A model generated the notes under the pieces. That model was not told where the DNA came from, did no database searches, and was given only the letters and a program-made list of their open reading frames with translations. From CAADGU01 sp964581605 (GTDB lineage: Bacteria; Chloroflexota; Anaerolineae; Promineifilales; Promineifilaceae), in contig CAZOPF010000081.1 of the NCBI GenBank assembly GCA_964581605.1, forward strand, positions 1 through 27,310: a stretch of DNA of 27,310 nucleotides, read 5' to 3'. Position numbers and translations under genes: made by a program. This document shows, in pieces, positions 1-6,878 of the stretch (positions are counted from its first letter, which is position 1; each line of letters starts with the position of its first letter).

Positions 1-96
1 GGTGTTTGGGTGTTTGGGTGTTTGAGTGTTTGGGTGTTTGGGTGTTTGGGTGTTTGGGTGTTTGGGTGTTTGGGTGTTGGGGTGTTTGGGTGTTTT
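1..96. repeat. Octamer tandem repeat (TGTTTGGG)n
   Basis: About eleven head-to-tail copies of the 8-bp unit TGTTTGGG fill the left edge. A few copies vary by one base (TGTTTGAG at 19-26, TGTTGGGG at 75-82). The array begins before the window. It belongs to the same class of 7-8 bp spacer arrays found elsewhere here, but no reverse-complement half is visible. Positions 97-200 hold no recognisable feature. Confidence 0.95.
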
Positions 97-212
97 AGCA
101 GCAATTCTCATTTTGTCGCCACTCCATTAAAAAGTTAATCTTCATATCGCGTTTCTTGCTTGTCCGGGTTGCCATGTGCCTTTATACTCCTCGCTTGCCT
201 GGAGATGGATCT

Positions 213-1544
213 ATGCGACAACGAAACGTGTTTTTATTCTGGCTGCCGCTGTTTTTAAGCTGGCTGCTGATGACGGCCGAAGGCCCCATTGTCAGCGCTA
301 CCATCAACCGCCTGCCGAACGAAGTGATCATGCTGGCGGCGATGGGCATTGTGGTCAGCCTGTCGGTGATGATTGAAAGCCCGATTATCAATATGCTGGC
401 GACTTCGACGGCGTTGGTGAAGGATCGGGCGAGCTTTTTGCTGGTGCGGCGTTATACAGTGCATTGGATGGTGTTTCTCACGGCCGTGACCATCCTCATC
501 GCTTTCACCCCTCTGTTTGACCTGGTTATGGGCTGGATCGGTGCGCCGCCAGAGGTGGCGGCGTGGGTGCGGCCAGGGATGCAGATTATGACCTTTTGGA
601 GCGCGACTATTGCCTGGCGGCGCTTTTTACAGGGGGTGTTGATTGGCTTTGGGCAGCCGGGCAAGATGGCCTGGGGTACGGCCGTGCGTCTGGCGGCGTC
701 TGGTGGGGCGGCTGTTCTGCTGGGGCTGTTTTCGGCGTGGCCAGGAGTAGTTATTGGGGCCACGGCGCTCATGGCCGGGGTGGTTGCCGAAGCGATTTTT
801 GCCACGGTGGCGGTACGGCCGTTGCTGCAAAACCAGCTTGGCCCCACATCATCGCCAGTTGCTGGGGCAACGCTTTCCTACCGCCAGTTGTTCTGGTTTC
901 ATCTGCCGCTGGCCGGTACCAGCCTGATGATTTTGCTGGTGCAGCCGTTGGTGACGAGCAGTCTGGCGAAGCTGGATAACCCGGTGGCGTCGCTGGCGGC
1001 GTGGCCGGTGTTGTTCCAGGTCTTGTTGATGGCGCGGGCGGCCGCCTTTGCCCTGCCGGAGGTGGTGATTGCCCTGAGCCATGAGGTGGACTCTTTTGTG
1101 ATGCTGCGGCGGTTTGCCCGGAATCTGGCGCTGGTGTTGACGCTGTTTATGGTGTTGTTTGTCTTTACGCCGCTCTCTGCTTTTTACCTGTTTGTGGTGC
1201 AGGATATGACGGCCCAGGTGGGGTCGCTGGCCCAGGATACGCTGGTCCTTTATCTTTTTTTCCCCGGCCTGACGGTGGTGGCCATGTGGCTGCGCGGCAT
1301 GTTGATTCACGGCCGTCACACAACCGATGTGAATGTGGCCATGGCAGTGAATCTGGTGGTCACGGCCGTGACGTTGGCGCTTGGCGTGTGGTTGCGGCTG
1401 CCTGGTTTGCCCTCGGCGGCGGCGGCGCTGAATCTGGCCCTCATCAGCGAGATTTTTTATCTGTCCTGGCGGGCGCAGCGCCTTATTCCCGTGGGGTTGT
1501 TCGCCTTTAGCCGCCCCCGCGCCAAAACGACGTTGCCGGGATGA
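213..1544 (+). CDS. Multi-pass membrane protein, MOP/MATE-like (possibly ANKH-like)
   Basis: A 443-residue, almost wholly hydrophobic protein with about 12 predicted membrane segments in two similar halves. Each half opens with an aromatic-rich start (FLFWLPLF near the N terminus, LFWFHLPLAG near residue 230). This two-bundle layout and length fit the MOP flippase/exporter superfamily (MATE, polysaccharide flippases, ANKH). The pattern LPNEVIMLAAMGIVVSLSV in the second helix region resembles ANKH-like proteins more than classical drug exporters, but I cannot fix the substrate. The chosen ATG at 213 has GGAG at 201-204, 8 bases upstream. An in-frame start at 156 would add 19 residues with no ribosome site. 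The stop is followed at once by a heptamer repeat. Membrane transporter is confident; subfamily is not. Confidence 0.7.
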   Translation: MRQRNVFLFWLPLFLSWLLMTAEGPIVSATINRLPNEVIMLAAMGIVVSLSVMIESPIINMLATSTALVKDRASFLLVRRYTVHWMVFLTAVTILIAFTPLFDLVMGWIGAPPEVAAWVRPGMQIMTFWSATIAWRRFLQGVLIGFGQPGKMAWGTAVRLAASGGAAVLLGLFSAWPGVVIGATALMAGVVAEAIFATVAVRPLLQNQLGPTSSPVAGATLSYRQLFWFHLPLAGTSLMILLVQPLVTSSLAKLDNPVASLAAWPVLFQVLLMARAAAFALPEVVIALSHEVDSFVMLRRFARNLALVLTLFMVLFVFTPLSAFYLFVVQDMTAQVGSLAQDTLVLYLFFPGLTVVAMWLRGMLIHGRHTTDVNVAMAVNLVVTAVTLALGVWLRLPGLPSAAAALNLALISEIFYLSWRAQRLIPVGLFAFSRPRAKTTLPG

Positions 1545-1548
1545 GAAG

Positions 1549-1600
1549 GTGGCAGGTGGCAAGTCGCAAGTTGCAAGTACCTGCCACTTGCAACCTGCCA
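1549..1600. repeat. Heptamer array with reverse-complement half (GTGGCAR family)
   Basis: Four heptamers of the GTNGCAR type (1549-1576), a 3-base turn, then three heptamers of the complementary CYTGCMA type (1580-1600). The two halves can pair imperfectly into a long hairpin. The array lies between the membrane protein and the MBL hydrolase and may work as a terminator-like structure, although no T-run follows. Confidence 0.9.
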
Positions 1601-1623
1601 CTCGTCACCATTAAGAGGTTGGT

Positions 1624-2253
1624 ATGATTGAAATTCTACAACTCCCGTTGGGGCCTTTGCAGACGAATTGCTATTTGTTGGGTTGCCAGCAGACGATGGA
1701 GGCGGCGGTGATTGATCCGGCGTGGGATGGGCGGGGGATTGCGGCAACGGCCGTAGAAAAAGGCTACCTCATCACCCACATCCTGCTCACCCACGCCCAC
1801 TTTGACCATGTGGGCGGCCTGGCGCAGCTAAAGGAAGAAACCAACGCCCCCATCTACATCCACCCCGAAGCGGTGCAAATGCTGGCCCAGGCCACCATGT
1901 CCGCCGCCTTTTTTGGGCTGACCATCCCTGACCCACCCGAGCCGGATCATTCGCTGGCTGAAGGGGATGTGATTCAGGTGGGCAAGTTGTCATTGGATGT
2001 GTTGTATACACCCGGCCACGCGCCCGGCCATGTTTGTTTCCATCTGGCCAGCCATCGGGTGTTGTTTGATGGGGATGTGTTGTTTCAGCAGAGTATCGGC
2101 CGTACCGACCTGCCCGGCGGCGACCACGCCACGCTCATGCACAATATCCGCCACAAGCTGCTGACCCTGCCCGACGAAACGCACGTCCTCAGTGGGCATG
2201 GCCCCGCCACCACCATCGGCGAAGAGCGCGCCGATAACCCATTTTTGCTCTGA
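1624..2253 (+). CDS. MBL-fold metallo-hydrolase (glyoxalase II-like)
   Basis: A 209-residue single-domain metallo-beta-lactamase-fold hydrolase. The metal-binding signature THAHFDH is at residues 56-62 (H57, H59, D61, H62). Further ligands are H132 in the TPGHAPGH loop, D151 in the FDGD segment and H192 in LSGHGP. The order and spacing match the short glyoxalase II-like/YcbL group, which cleaves thioesters such as S-lactoylglutathione or related conjugates with two metals in the cytoplasm. The true substrate cannot be read from the sequence. The ATG at 1624 follows an AAGAGG ribosome site. The gene converges on the LysM protein, with only 10 bases between the two stops. Confidence 0.9.
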   Translation: MIEILQLPLGPLQTNCYLLGCQQTMEAAVIDPAWDGRGIAATAVEKGYLITHILLTHAHFDHVGGLAQLKEETNAPIYIHPEAVQMLAQATMSAAFFGLTIPDPPEPDHSLAEGDVIQVGKLSLDVLYTPGHAPGHVCFHLASHRVLFDGDVLFQQSIGRTDLPGGDHATLMHNIRHKLLTLPDETHVLSGHGPATTIGEERADNPFLL

Positions 2254-2263
2254 TGGCATCTTG

Positions 2264-3688
2264 CTAGGAGCCTGGGGTGGGTGTGGGGGAAGGAGTAAAG
2301 GTGGGGGTTGGCGTGGCGGTGGGGGGCGCACCCAGCCAATCAAAACAGGCCGGGTGGCTGCTGTTGCCGCCAAAGGTGTAAATGGGCAGCCCATCGGAGC
2401 GGTAGCCGGTGACGTTGACAATGCTGACGCGCCAGCATAATTGGTGCGTTTCGGGCACATCGGGCCGCCAATCGGCGGGGACAATGAGGGAAGTGTCGCG
2501 GGTGAAAGCGCGGTGGGGTAGGGTATCCAGCAGGTTGGTGTCGGCCAGTTCCACCATGTACCATTCGGCAGGAGTGAGGTTTTTCACGGCCGTCCACAGC
2601 AACCGCACCACCCCATCTGGCGGCTCAATCACCGCCTCATTCACCGGGTAGAGCAGCTTGGGCCCGGCGGGTGGTGGTGTGAGGGTGGGCGTGGGGGATG
2701 GCCCTGGTGTGGGTGGCAAATCTTCAATACTGCCATAACTGATGCGCGGAATGCAGACCGTATCACCCGGCTGCAAAATGGTTGCGTCCGTAATGCGGTT
2801 CACCTGCGCCAGCAATTCAAACGGGATGCCAAACTGGGACGCAATCGCCACAATCGAATCGCCCGTTTGCACTTCATACCGATCACAGTTGCGTGGGTCG
2901 GCGATCACCAATTCCCCATTCACCTCCACCGTAATCACTTCCAAAGGCGGCGTCGGTGTGGGCCAGGGAATAAGCAAATTTTGGTTCACCTGAATTTGGG
3001 CGTCGGTGGGCAAACCGTTAAGCGCGGTGATGCTGTCCATGGAAACGCGATACAGAAACGAGAGGCCAAAAAGTGTCTCGCCGCTGCTGACGGTGTGGGA
3101 GCGGGGCGGCGGCAGCGTGGCCGTTGGCTCTGGCGTGGGGGTGATGGTGGGGGTGAGGGTGGGTGGTTGGGTTTCGGTGGGCAGCGGCGTCCAGGTGGGG
3201 GTGAAGGTGATGGTGGGTGGAATGGGTGTTGTGGAGGGGGCGATGATCATGCTCACTTCGTCGGGGCGGTATTGCCAGACGAGGCTGCCCAGGATGATGA
3301 TAAAGATGGTGAACACGGCCGTCATCACCAATACCAATGGCGCCTGCCGTTCGTGCATCACACTTTCCACTACATCAGGCACGGCCGCTTCAACCCGGTT
3401 CAGTGCCGGCGTGACAGGTGGCAAAGGTGTGGCGGTGGGAATGGTGGAGGAAACGGCCGTTTTTGTTTCTGGCAATTCTGGCGTCACTGACTCACTGGTG
3501 GTTGGCCCGGTCGCAACCTGTGGCGTGGGAGTGCCAGTTTCTGGTTCAACCGGCGGTGGTAGAACGGGCGGCGGCAATCGGTAGCCGCACATCAAACAAA
3601 CCGTCGCCTTTTCGGCCACCACCGCATCACACACCGGGCAGCGCCGTTCTTCAGGGAGCAAATTCACCTTCTCACTCATCATTCCCAT
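2264..3688 (-). CDS. Zinc-ribbon, single-TM, double-LysM protein
   Basis: A 474-residue modular protein. Residues 17-34 form a zinc ribbon (CPVC, ten residues, CLMC). A Pro/Thr-rich linker follows, then one strong transmembrane helix at about 117-139 and a second Pro/Thr linker. Two LysM modules lie at about 198-241 (SHTVSSGETLFGLSF) and 271-314 (YEVQTGDSIVAIASQFGIP). LysM domains bind peptidoglycan or other GlcNAc polymers. A beta-rich, FN3-like C-terminal domain spans about 345-455 and ends in a Pro/Thr tail. Expected topology has the zinc ribbon in the cytoplasm and the LysM part outside, so it could link the envelope to an internal partner. No catalytic domain is visible. The start is uncertain among three nearby ATGs (3688, 3682, 3679), none with a clear ribosome site. 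Confidence 0.85.
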   Translation of the reverse strand: MGMMSEKVNLLPEERRCPVCDAVVAEKATVCLMCGYRLPPPVLPPPVEPETGTPTPQVATGPTTSESVTPELPETKTAVSSTIPTATPLPPVTPALNRVEAAVPDVVESVMHERQAPLVLVMTAVFTIFIIILGSLVWQYRPDEVSMIIAPSTTPIPPTITFTPTWTPLPTETQPPTLTPTITPTPEPTATLPPPRSHTVSSGETLFGLSFLYRVSMDSITALNGLPTDAQIQVNQNLLIPWPTPTPPLEVITVEVNGELVIADPRNCDRYEVQTGDSIVAIASQFGIPFELLAQVNRITDATILQPGDTVCIPRISYGSIEDLPPTPGPSPTPTLTPPPAGPKLLYPVNEAVIEPPDGVVRLLWTAVKNLTPAEWYMVELADTNLLDTLPHRAFTRDTSLIVPADWRPDVPETHQLCWRVSIVNVTGYRSDGLPIYTFGGNSSHPACFDWLGAPPTATPTPTFTPSPTPTPGS

Positions 3689-3769
3689 TCAAAACAGGGC
3701 ATTATATCAGAGATAGGAGGGGGCACAAACGGGACGGCCGTCGTGCCAACCGCCCTCTCATATTAAGCA

Positions 3770-3817
3770 GGCGGAGTGCGCATTCTCAGATTCGCCAATG
3801 AGAATGCGCACTCCGCC
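3770..3817. repeat. Perfect 19-bp inverted repeat
   Basis: Arms at 3770-3788 and 3799-3817 are exact reverse complements (GGCGGAGTGCGCATTCTCA and its complement) around a 10-base loop. It lies between the divergently transcribed LysM and OsmC genes, so it is not an obvious terminator for either. No T-run follows. GC-rich sequence with further self-complementarity follows to about 3890. Confidence 0.95.
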
Positions 3818-4007
3818 GCGCTGATTGAGGAGTGTGGGACGCCCACGTCCTACGCGGGGCATGAGGGCGTGCCCTGCTCCTCTTCCATATGGTGAGGAAT
3901 GTCACTAACGGCCGTGCCCCCGTAAGGCTACACTAGACCACATTGTCAAATTGGCAGATTATTGATATAGGTCAGGCGATTTGGAAAATCGCCCCACTGG
4001 AGAAAGA

Positions 4008-4424
4008 ATGGAAGCAAAAGTTACATGGATTAAAGGATTAACCTTCACCGCCACCACGCCCGATGGCGTGAGTATGCCGGTGGAAAGCAGTGCCCCTCCG
4101 GGTGAGCAAAAAAAAGGGATGAGTCCCATGCAGTTATTGGCCGTCGCCACTGTTGGCTGCACCGCCATGGATGTCATCTCCATCCTGGAAAAGATGCGGC
4201 AAGACGTGACCGGCTTTGAAGTGAACTTCAACGGTGAACGTTCCAACGACCACCCCAAAGTATTTACAGATATAGAAGTAGAGTATGTGGTGTACGGCCG
4301 TGACCTGGCCCCCGACAAAGTAGAAAAAGCCGTCAACCTCTCCATCGAGCGTTACTGCTCCGTCCACGCCATGCTCTCTAAAGCCGTGCCCATCCACCAC
4401 ACCATCCGCATTGTGGAAGAGTAG
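4008..4424 (+). CDS. OsmC/Ohr-family protein
   Basis: A 138-residue OsmC-fold protein. The family uses a cysteine pair to reduce organic or fatty-acid hydroperoxides in the cytoplasm. The two expected cysteines are present: C51 in VGCTAMDV at the start of the central helix and C117 in RYCSVHAML. The segment GMSPMQLLAVATVGCTAMD is the family signature. Length matches the short YhfA-like group rather than Ohr. I chose ATG 4008 because GGAG lies 5 bases upstream. A TTG start at 3981 would add nine residues with no support. The gene stands alone, and its TAG stop is part of a heptamer repeat. Substrate is unproven. Confidence 0.9.
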   Translation: MEAKVTWIKGLTFTATTPDGVSMPVESSAPPGEQKKGMSPMQLLAVATVGCTAMDVISILEKMRQDVTGFEVNFNGERSNDHPKVFTDIEVEYVVYGRDLAPDKVEKAVNLSIERYCSVHAMLSKAVPIHHTIRIVEE

Positions 4425-4484
4425 CAAGTGGCAAGTTGCAGGTTGCAAGTGATCACCTGCCATCTGCAACTTGCCACCTGCAAC
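4421..4484. repeat. Heptamer array with reverse-complement half, overlapping the OsmC stop
   Basis: Heptamers GTAGCAA, GTGGCAA, GTTGCAG and GTTGCAA (4421-4448) and a junction GTGATCA are followed by CCTGCCA, TCTGCAA, CTTGCCA and CCTGCAA (4456-4483). The first unit contains the TAG stop codon of the OsmC gene. The halves can fold back on each other. This is the same family as 1549-1600 and 9274-9320. Confidence 0.9.
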
Positions 4485-4521
4485 TTATCACCCGCATCTT
4501 TTCGTCACACCCCCCACCTCA

Positions 4522-4530
4522 TGTTATAAT
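4522..4530 (+). promoter_or_regulatory. Extended -10 promoter upstream of sucCD
   Basis: TGTTATAAT is a perfect extended -10 element (TG, one base, TATAAT). No good -35 hexamer is present at 16-18 bases, which is tolerated by extended -10 promoters. Transcription would begin near 4537 and give a leader of about 150 bases before sucC. Confidence 0.55.
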
Positions 4531-4557
4531 CTTCTCCACACTTTGATAAATGAAACA

Positions 4558-4589
4558 GGCGAACGCTGGCAGCATCGTTCGCCTTTTCT
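4558..4589 (+). terminator. Terminator-like hairpin in the sucCD leader (possible attenuator)
   Basis: GGCGAACG (4558-4565) pairs exactly with CGTTCGCC (4576-4583) across a 10-base loop, and TTTTCT follows. This is an intrinsic-terminator shape, yet it lies about 20 bases downstream of the predicted start point and 100 bases before sucC. It could be an attenuator or a chance match. Confidence 0.5.
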
Positions 4590-4609
4590 ATGTATAAGCG
4601 TGACCGCTC

Positions 4610-4643
4610 AGACCTGACAGGTTTTTGAGAACCTGTCAGGTCT
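4610..4643. repeat. Perfect 14-bp inverted repeat before sucC
   Basis: AGACCTGACAGGTT (4610-4623) is the exact reverse complement of 4630-4643, with a 6-base loop. In the transcript it would form a stable hairpin ending about 30 bases before the sucC ribosome site. It could be a regulatory hairpin or a dispersed repeat element. Confidence 0.9.
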
Positions 4644-4689
4644 CTTACAGAGAACGCTTACCATTTCCCACAACAAAGGAGACAGAATA

Positions 4690-5835
4690 GTGAATCTGCA
4701 CGAATACCAGGCAAAACGGTTATTTGCAGAACACGGAGTGCCCATTCCTGATGGCAGCGTTGCTTCCTCGCCAACGGAAGCGCGCGAAATTGCCCGCGAA
4801 TTGGGTGGCCGTGTGGTAGTGAAGTCCCAGGTGCTTACCGGCGGGCGTGGCAAAGCAGGTGGCATCGGTCTGGCGAACAGCCCGGACGAAGCCGAAGCGC
4901 AGGCTGCCCGCATTCTGGGCATGGACATTAAAGGGTTCAAGGTCCGCCGCGTGTTGGTAGACCAGCAAGCGCCGGGCATCAAACAGGAAATCTACCTGGC
5001 CATCCTCATTGATCGTGCTGCCCGCCGCCCCATGATTATGGCTTCGGCCGCTGGCGGCATGGACATTGAGCAAGTCGCGGCCGAAACGCCAGAGAAAATC
5101 CTCACCGTCCACATCGAACCGGCCTTAGGTGTGCGTGGCTACCAATCTACCTATCTGGCTTCGGCGATGGATTTGCCGCGTGATCTGTGGCGCGACTTCC
5201 ACAAAATTGTGGCCTCGCTCTACGCCTGCTTCCAGGCCAATGATGCCTCCCTGACCGAGATTAACCCGCTGGTGATCACCGGTGAAGGCAAACTGATGGC
5301 GCTGGACGGCAAGATGAGCATTGACGACAATGCCCTCTCCCGCCAAACCCGCCTGGCCGAAATGCGCGACACCGACGAAGAGCCACCCTCCGAGCGCGAA
5401 GCGCGTTTGAGCGGCATCAACTTCATCCAGCTAGAAGGCAATATCGGCTGTATGGTCAATGGCGCTGGTCTGGCCATGACGACAATGGATGTGATTAAGT
5501 TGTTTGGCGGCGAACCGGCCAATTTCCTGGATATTGGTGGTGGGGCGAAGGCGGAGCAGGTGACGACGGCGCTACGCCTCATCCTCTCTGACCCGAATGT
5601 CAAGGCGGTGCTGATTAACATTTTTGGCGGCATCACCCGCGGTGACGAAGTGGCGAAAGGGATTATTGAGGCGCTATCGCAGATTGACACGGCCGTGCCC
5701 TTGATTGTGCGTCTGGCCGGGACGAATGCCAAAGAGGGAATGGCGATATTGGCAGAGGCGAAGATGGAGACGGCCGTGACCCTTTCCGACGCCGCCCAAA
5801 AAGCGGTCGCCGCCGCCAAACGAGGTGTATCATGA
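4690..5835 (+). CDS. sucC: Succinyl-CoA synthetase (ADP-forming), beta subunit
   Basis: A 381-residue beta subunit of succinyl-CoA synthetase, which with SucD interconverts succinyl-CoA, ADP and phosphate with succinate, CoA and ATP in the TCA cycle. The N terminus MNLHEYQAKRLF is the family hallmark. The ATP-grasp domain follows, with the nucleotide loop around residues 43-59 (KSQVLTGGRGKAGGI) and the metal-binding segment EINPLVITGEGK near 192. The CoA-ligase domain from about 250 includes GNIGCMVNGAGLAM and NIFGGITRGDEVAKG. Length is normal. The GTG start at 4690 has AAAGGAG 8 bases upstream. The last codons overlap the start of sucD by four bases, so the two are translationally coupled. 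Confidence 0.97.
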   Translation: MNLHEYQAKRLFAEHGVPIPDGSVASSPTEAREIARELGGRVVVKSQVLTGGRGKAGGIGLANSPDEAEAQAARILGMDIKGFKVRRVLVDQQAPGIKQEIYLAILIDRAARRPMIMASAAGGMDIEQVAAETPEKILTVHIEPALGVRGYQSTYLASAMDLPRDLWRDFHKIVASLYACFQANDASLTEINPLVITGEGKLMALDGKMSIDDNALSRQTRLAEMRDTDEEPPSEREARLSGINFIQLEGNIGCMVNGAGLAMTTMDVIKLFGGEPANFLDIGGGAKAEQVTTALRLILSDPNVKAVLINIFGGITRGDEVAKGIIEALSQIDTAVPLIVRLAGTNAKEGMAILAEAKMETAVTLSDAAQKAVAAAKRGVS

Positions 5836-6701
5836 GCATATTAGTAGACAAAAACACCCGCCTCTTAGTCCAGGGCATCACCGGGCGCGAAGGCGCCTTC
5901 CACACCAACCAGATGATCGCCTATGGCACCAACGTCGTTGGCGGCGTTACTCCCGGTAAAGGCGGCCAATGGTTTGACGGCGACAACAAGCGCGTACCGA
6001 TTTTTGATACCATGAAGGGCGCAGTAGAAGCAACCGGCGCCAACGCCAGCATCATCTTTGTGCCCGCCCGTTTTGCCGTAGACGCCATCTACGAAGCGGC
6101 CGACGCCGGGGTAGACCTCATCGTCTGCCTCACCGAGCACATCCCCGTGCTGGACATGATTGCCGCCCGCGCCTACCTGGAAACGCGCCAAATTACGCTG
6201 GTGGGGCCAAATTGTCCCGGCCTGCTTACGCCTGGTCAGGCCAAAGTGGGCATCATCCCTGGCAGCATCGCCATGCCCGGCAATGTGGGCGTGGTCTCCA
6301 AAAGCGGTACGCTCACCTATGAGGTGGTAGACGCGCTGACCCGGCGCGGCGTGGGGCAATCTACCTGCGTAGGCATTGGCGGCGACCCGATTAGCGGTGT
6401 CTCGTTCATTGACGTGCTGCAACTGTTTGAAGATGACCCGGAAACGGAGCAGATCATTATGATTGGCGAGATTGGCGGTAATGCCGAGGAGCAGGCGGCA
6501 GCGTACATCGCCCGCCATATGACGAAGCGCGTTACCTCTTTCATCGCCGGGCGCACGGCCCCACCCGGACGGCGGATGGGCCATGCCGGGGCCATTGTGG
6601 AAGGGGGAACGGGTTCGGCTGATGACAAAATTGCTGCCTTACGGCAGGCAGGCGTCACGGTTGCCGATCACCCTGACCAGATTGTGGATTTGATTGGCTG
6701 A
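5832..6701 (+). CDS. sucD: Succinyl-CoA synthetase (ADP-forming), alpha subunit
   Basis: A 289-residue alpha subunit that binds CoA and carries the phosphohistidine intermediate. The CoA-binding Rossmann start (MSILVDKNTRLLVQGITGREG), the GPNCPGLLTPGQ loop (125-136) and the active-site histidine H251 in RRMGHAGAIVEGG are all present. Length is typical of the bacterial enzyme. The ATG at 5832 overlaps the sucC stop (ATGA) and has GAGGTG upstream. Two inverted repeats lie immediately downstream and probably end the transcript. No other TCA-cycle gene is adjacent. Confidence 0.97.
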   Translation: MSILVDKNTRLLVQGITGREGAFHTNQMIAYGTNVVGGVTPGKGGQWFDGDNKRVPIFDTMKGAVEATGANASIIFVPARFAVDAIYEAADAGVDLIVCLTEHIPVLDMIAARAYLETRQITLVGPNCPGLLTPGQAKVGIIPGSIAMPGNVGVVSKSGTLTYEVVDALTRRGVGQSTCVGIGGDPISGVSFIDVLQLFEDDPETEQIIMIGEIGGNAEEQAAAYIARHMTKRVTSFIAGRTAPPGRRMGHAGAIVEGGTGSADDKIAALRQAGVTVADHPDQIVDLIG

Positions 6702-6723
6702 TTAGCATCTGAAAACGATTTCC

Positions 6724-6772
6724 CGGAGGGGAGGCTTAAGCCGACACAATACCGGCTTAAGCCTCCCCTCCG
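6724..6772. repeat. Perfect 20-bp inverted repeat after sucD
   Basis: Arms at 6724-6743 and 6753-6772 are exact reverse complements around a 9-base loop. The GC-rich arms contain GGCTTAAGCC. The element starts 22 bases after the sucD stop, so it may end the transcript, but no T-run follows. Confidence 0.93.
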
Positions 6773-6829
6773 CAATGAGAAAGCACCGTCAGGAAGTAGC
6801 GTGGAAAACGTCAGGTACGGTGCCGGGAA

Positions 6830-6872
6830 AAAACGTGAAACGTGATAGAGTTGGGATCACGTTTCACGTTTT
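6830..6872. repeat. Perfect 17-bp inverted repeat just before a start codon
   Basis: AAAACGTGAAACGTGAT (6830-6846) pairs exactly with 6856-6872 across a 9-base loop. Each arm contains two direct copies of AAACGTG or its complement. The right arm ends six bases before the ATG at 6879 and occupies the place where a ribosome site should be. Confidence 0.93.
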
Positions 6873-6878
6873 GTATCT

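Noticed and set aside
1..96. Tandem array at the left edge as a CRISPR array
   Set aside because: The 8-bp units are directly adjacent with no spacers, and no cas gene is present.
849..1601. Minus-strand frame of 250 codons opposite the transporter gene
   Set aside because: Rich in His, Gln and Arg with no domain; it is the antisense shadow of a GC-rich membrane gene.
2867..3490. Plus-strand open frames opposite the LysM gene
   Set aside because: Low-complexity Gly/Val/Arg text that mirrors the Pro/Thr linkers; no ribosome site or domain.
6724..6772. Intrinsic terminator for sucCD
   Set aside because: The stem is perfect but no T-run follows, so I list it as an inverted repeat only.
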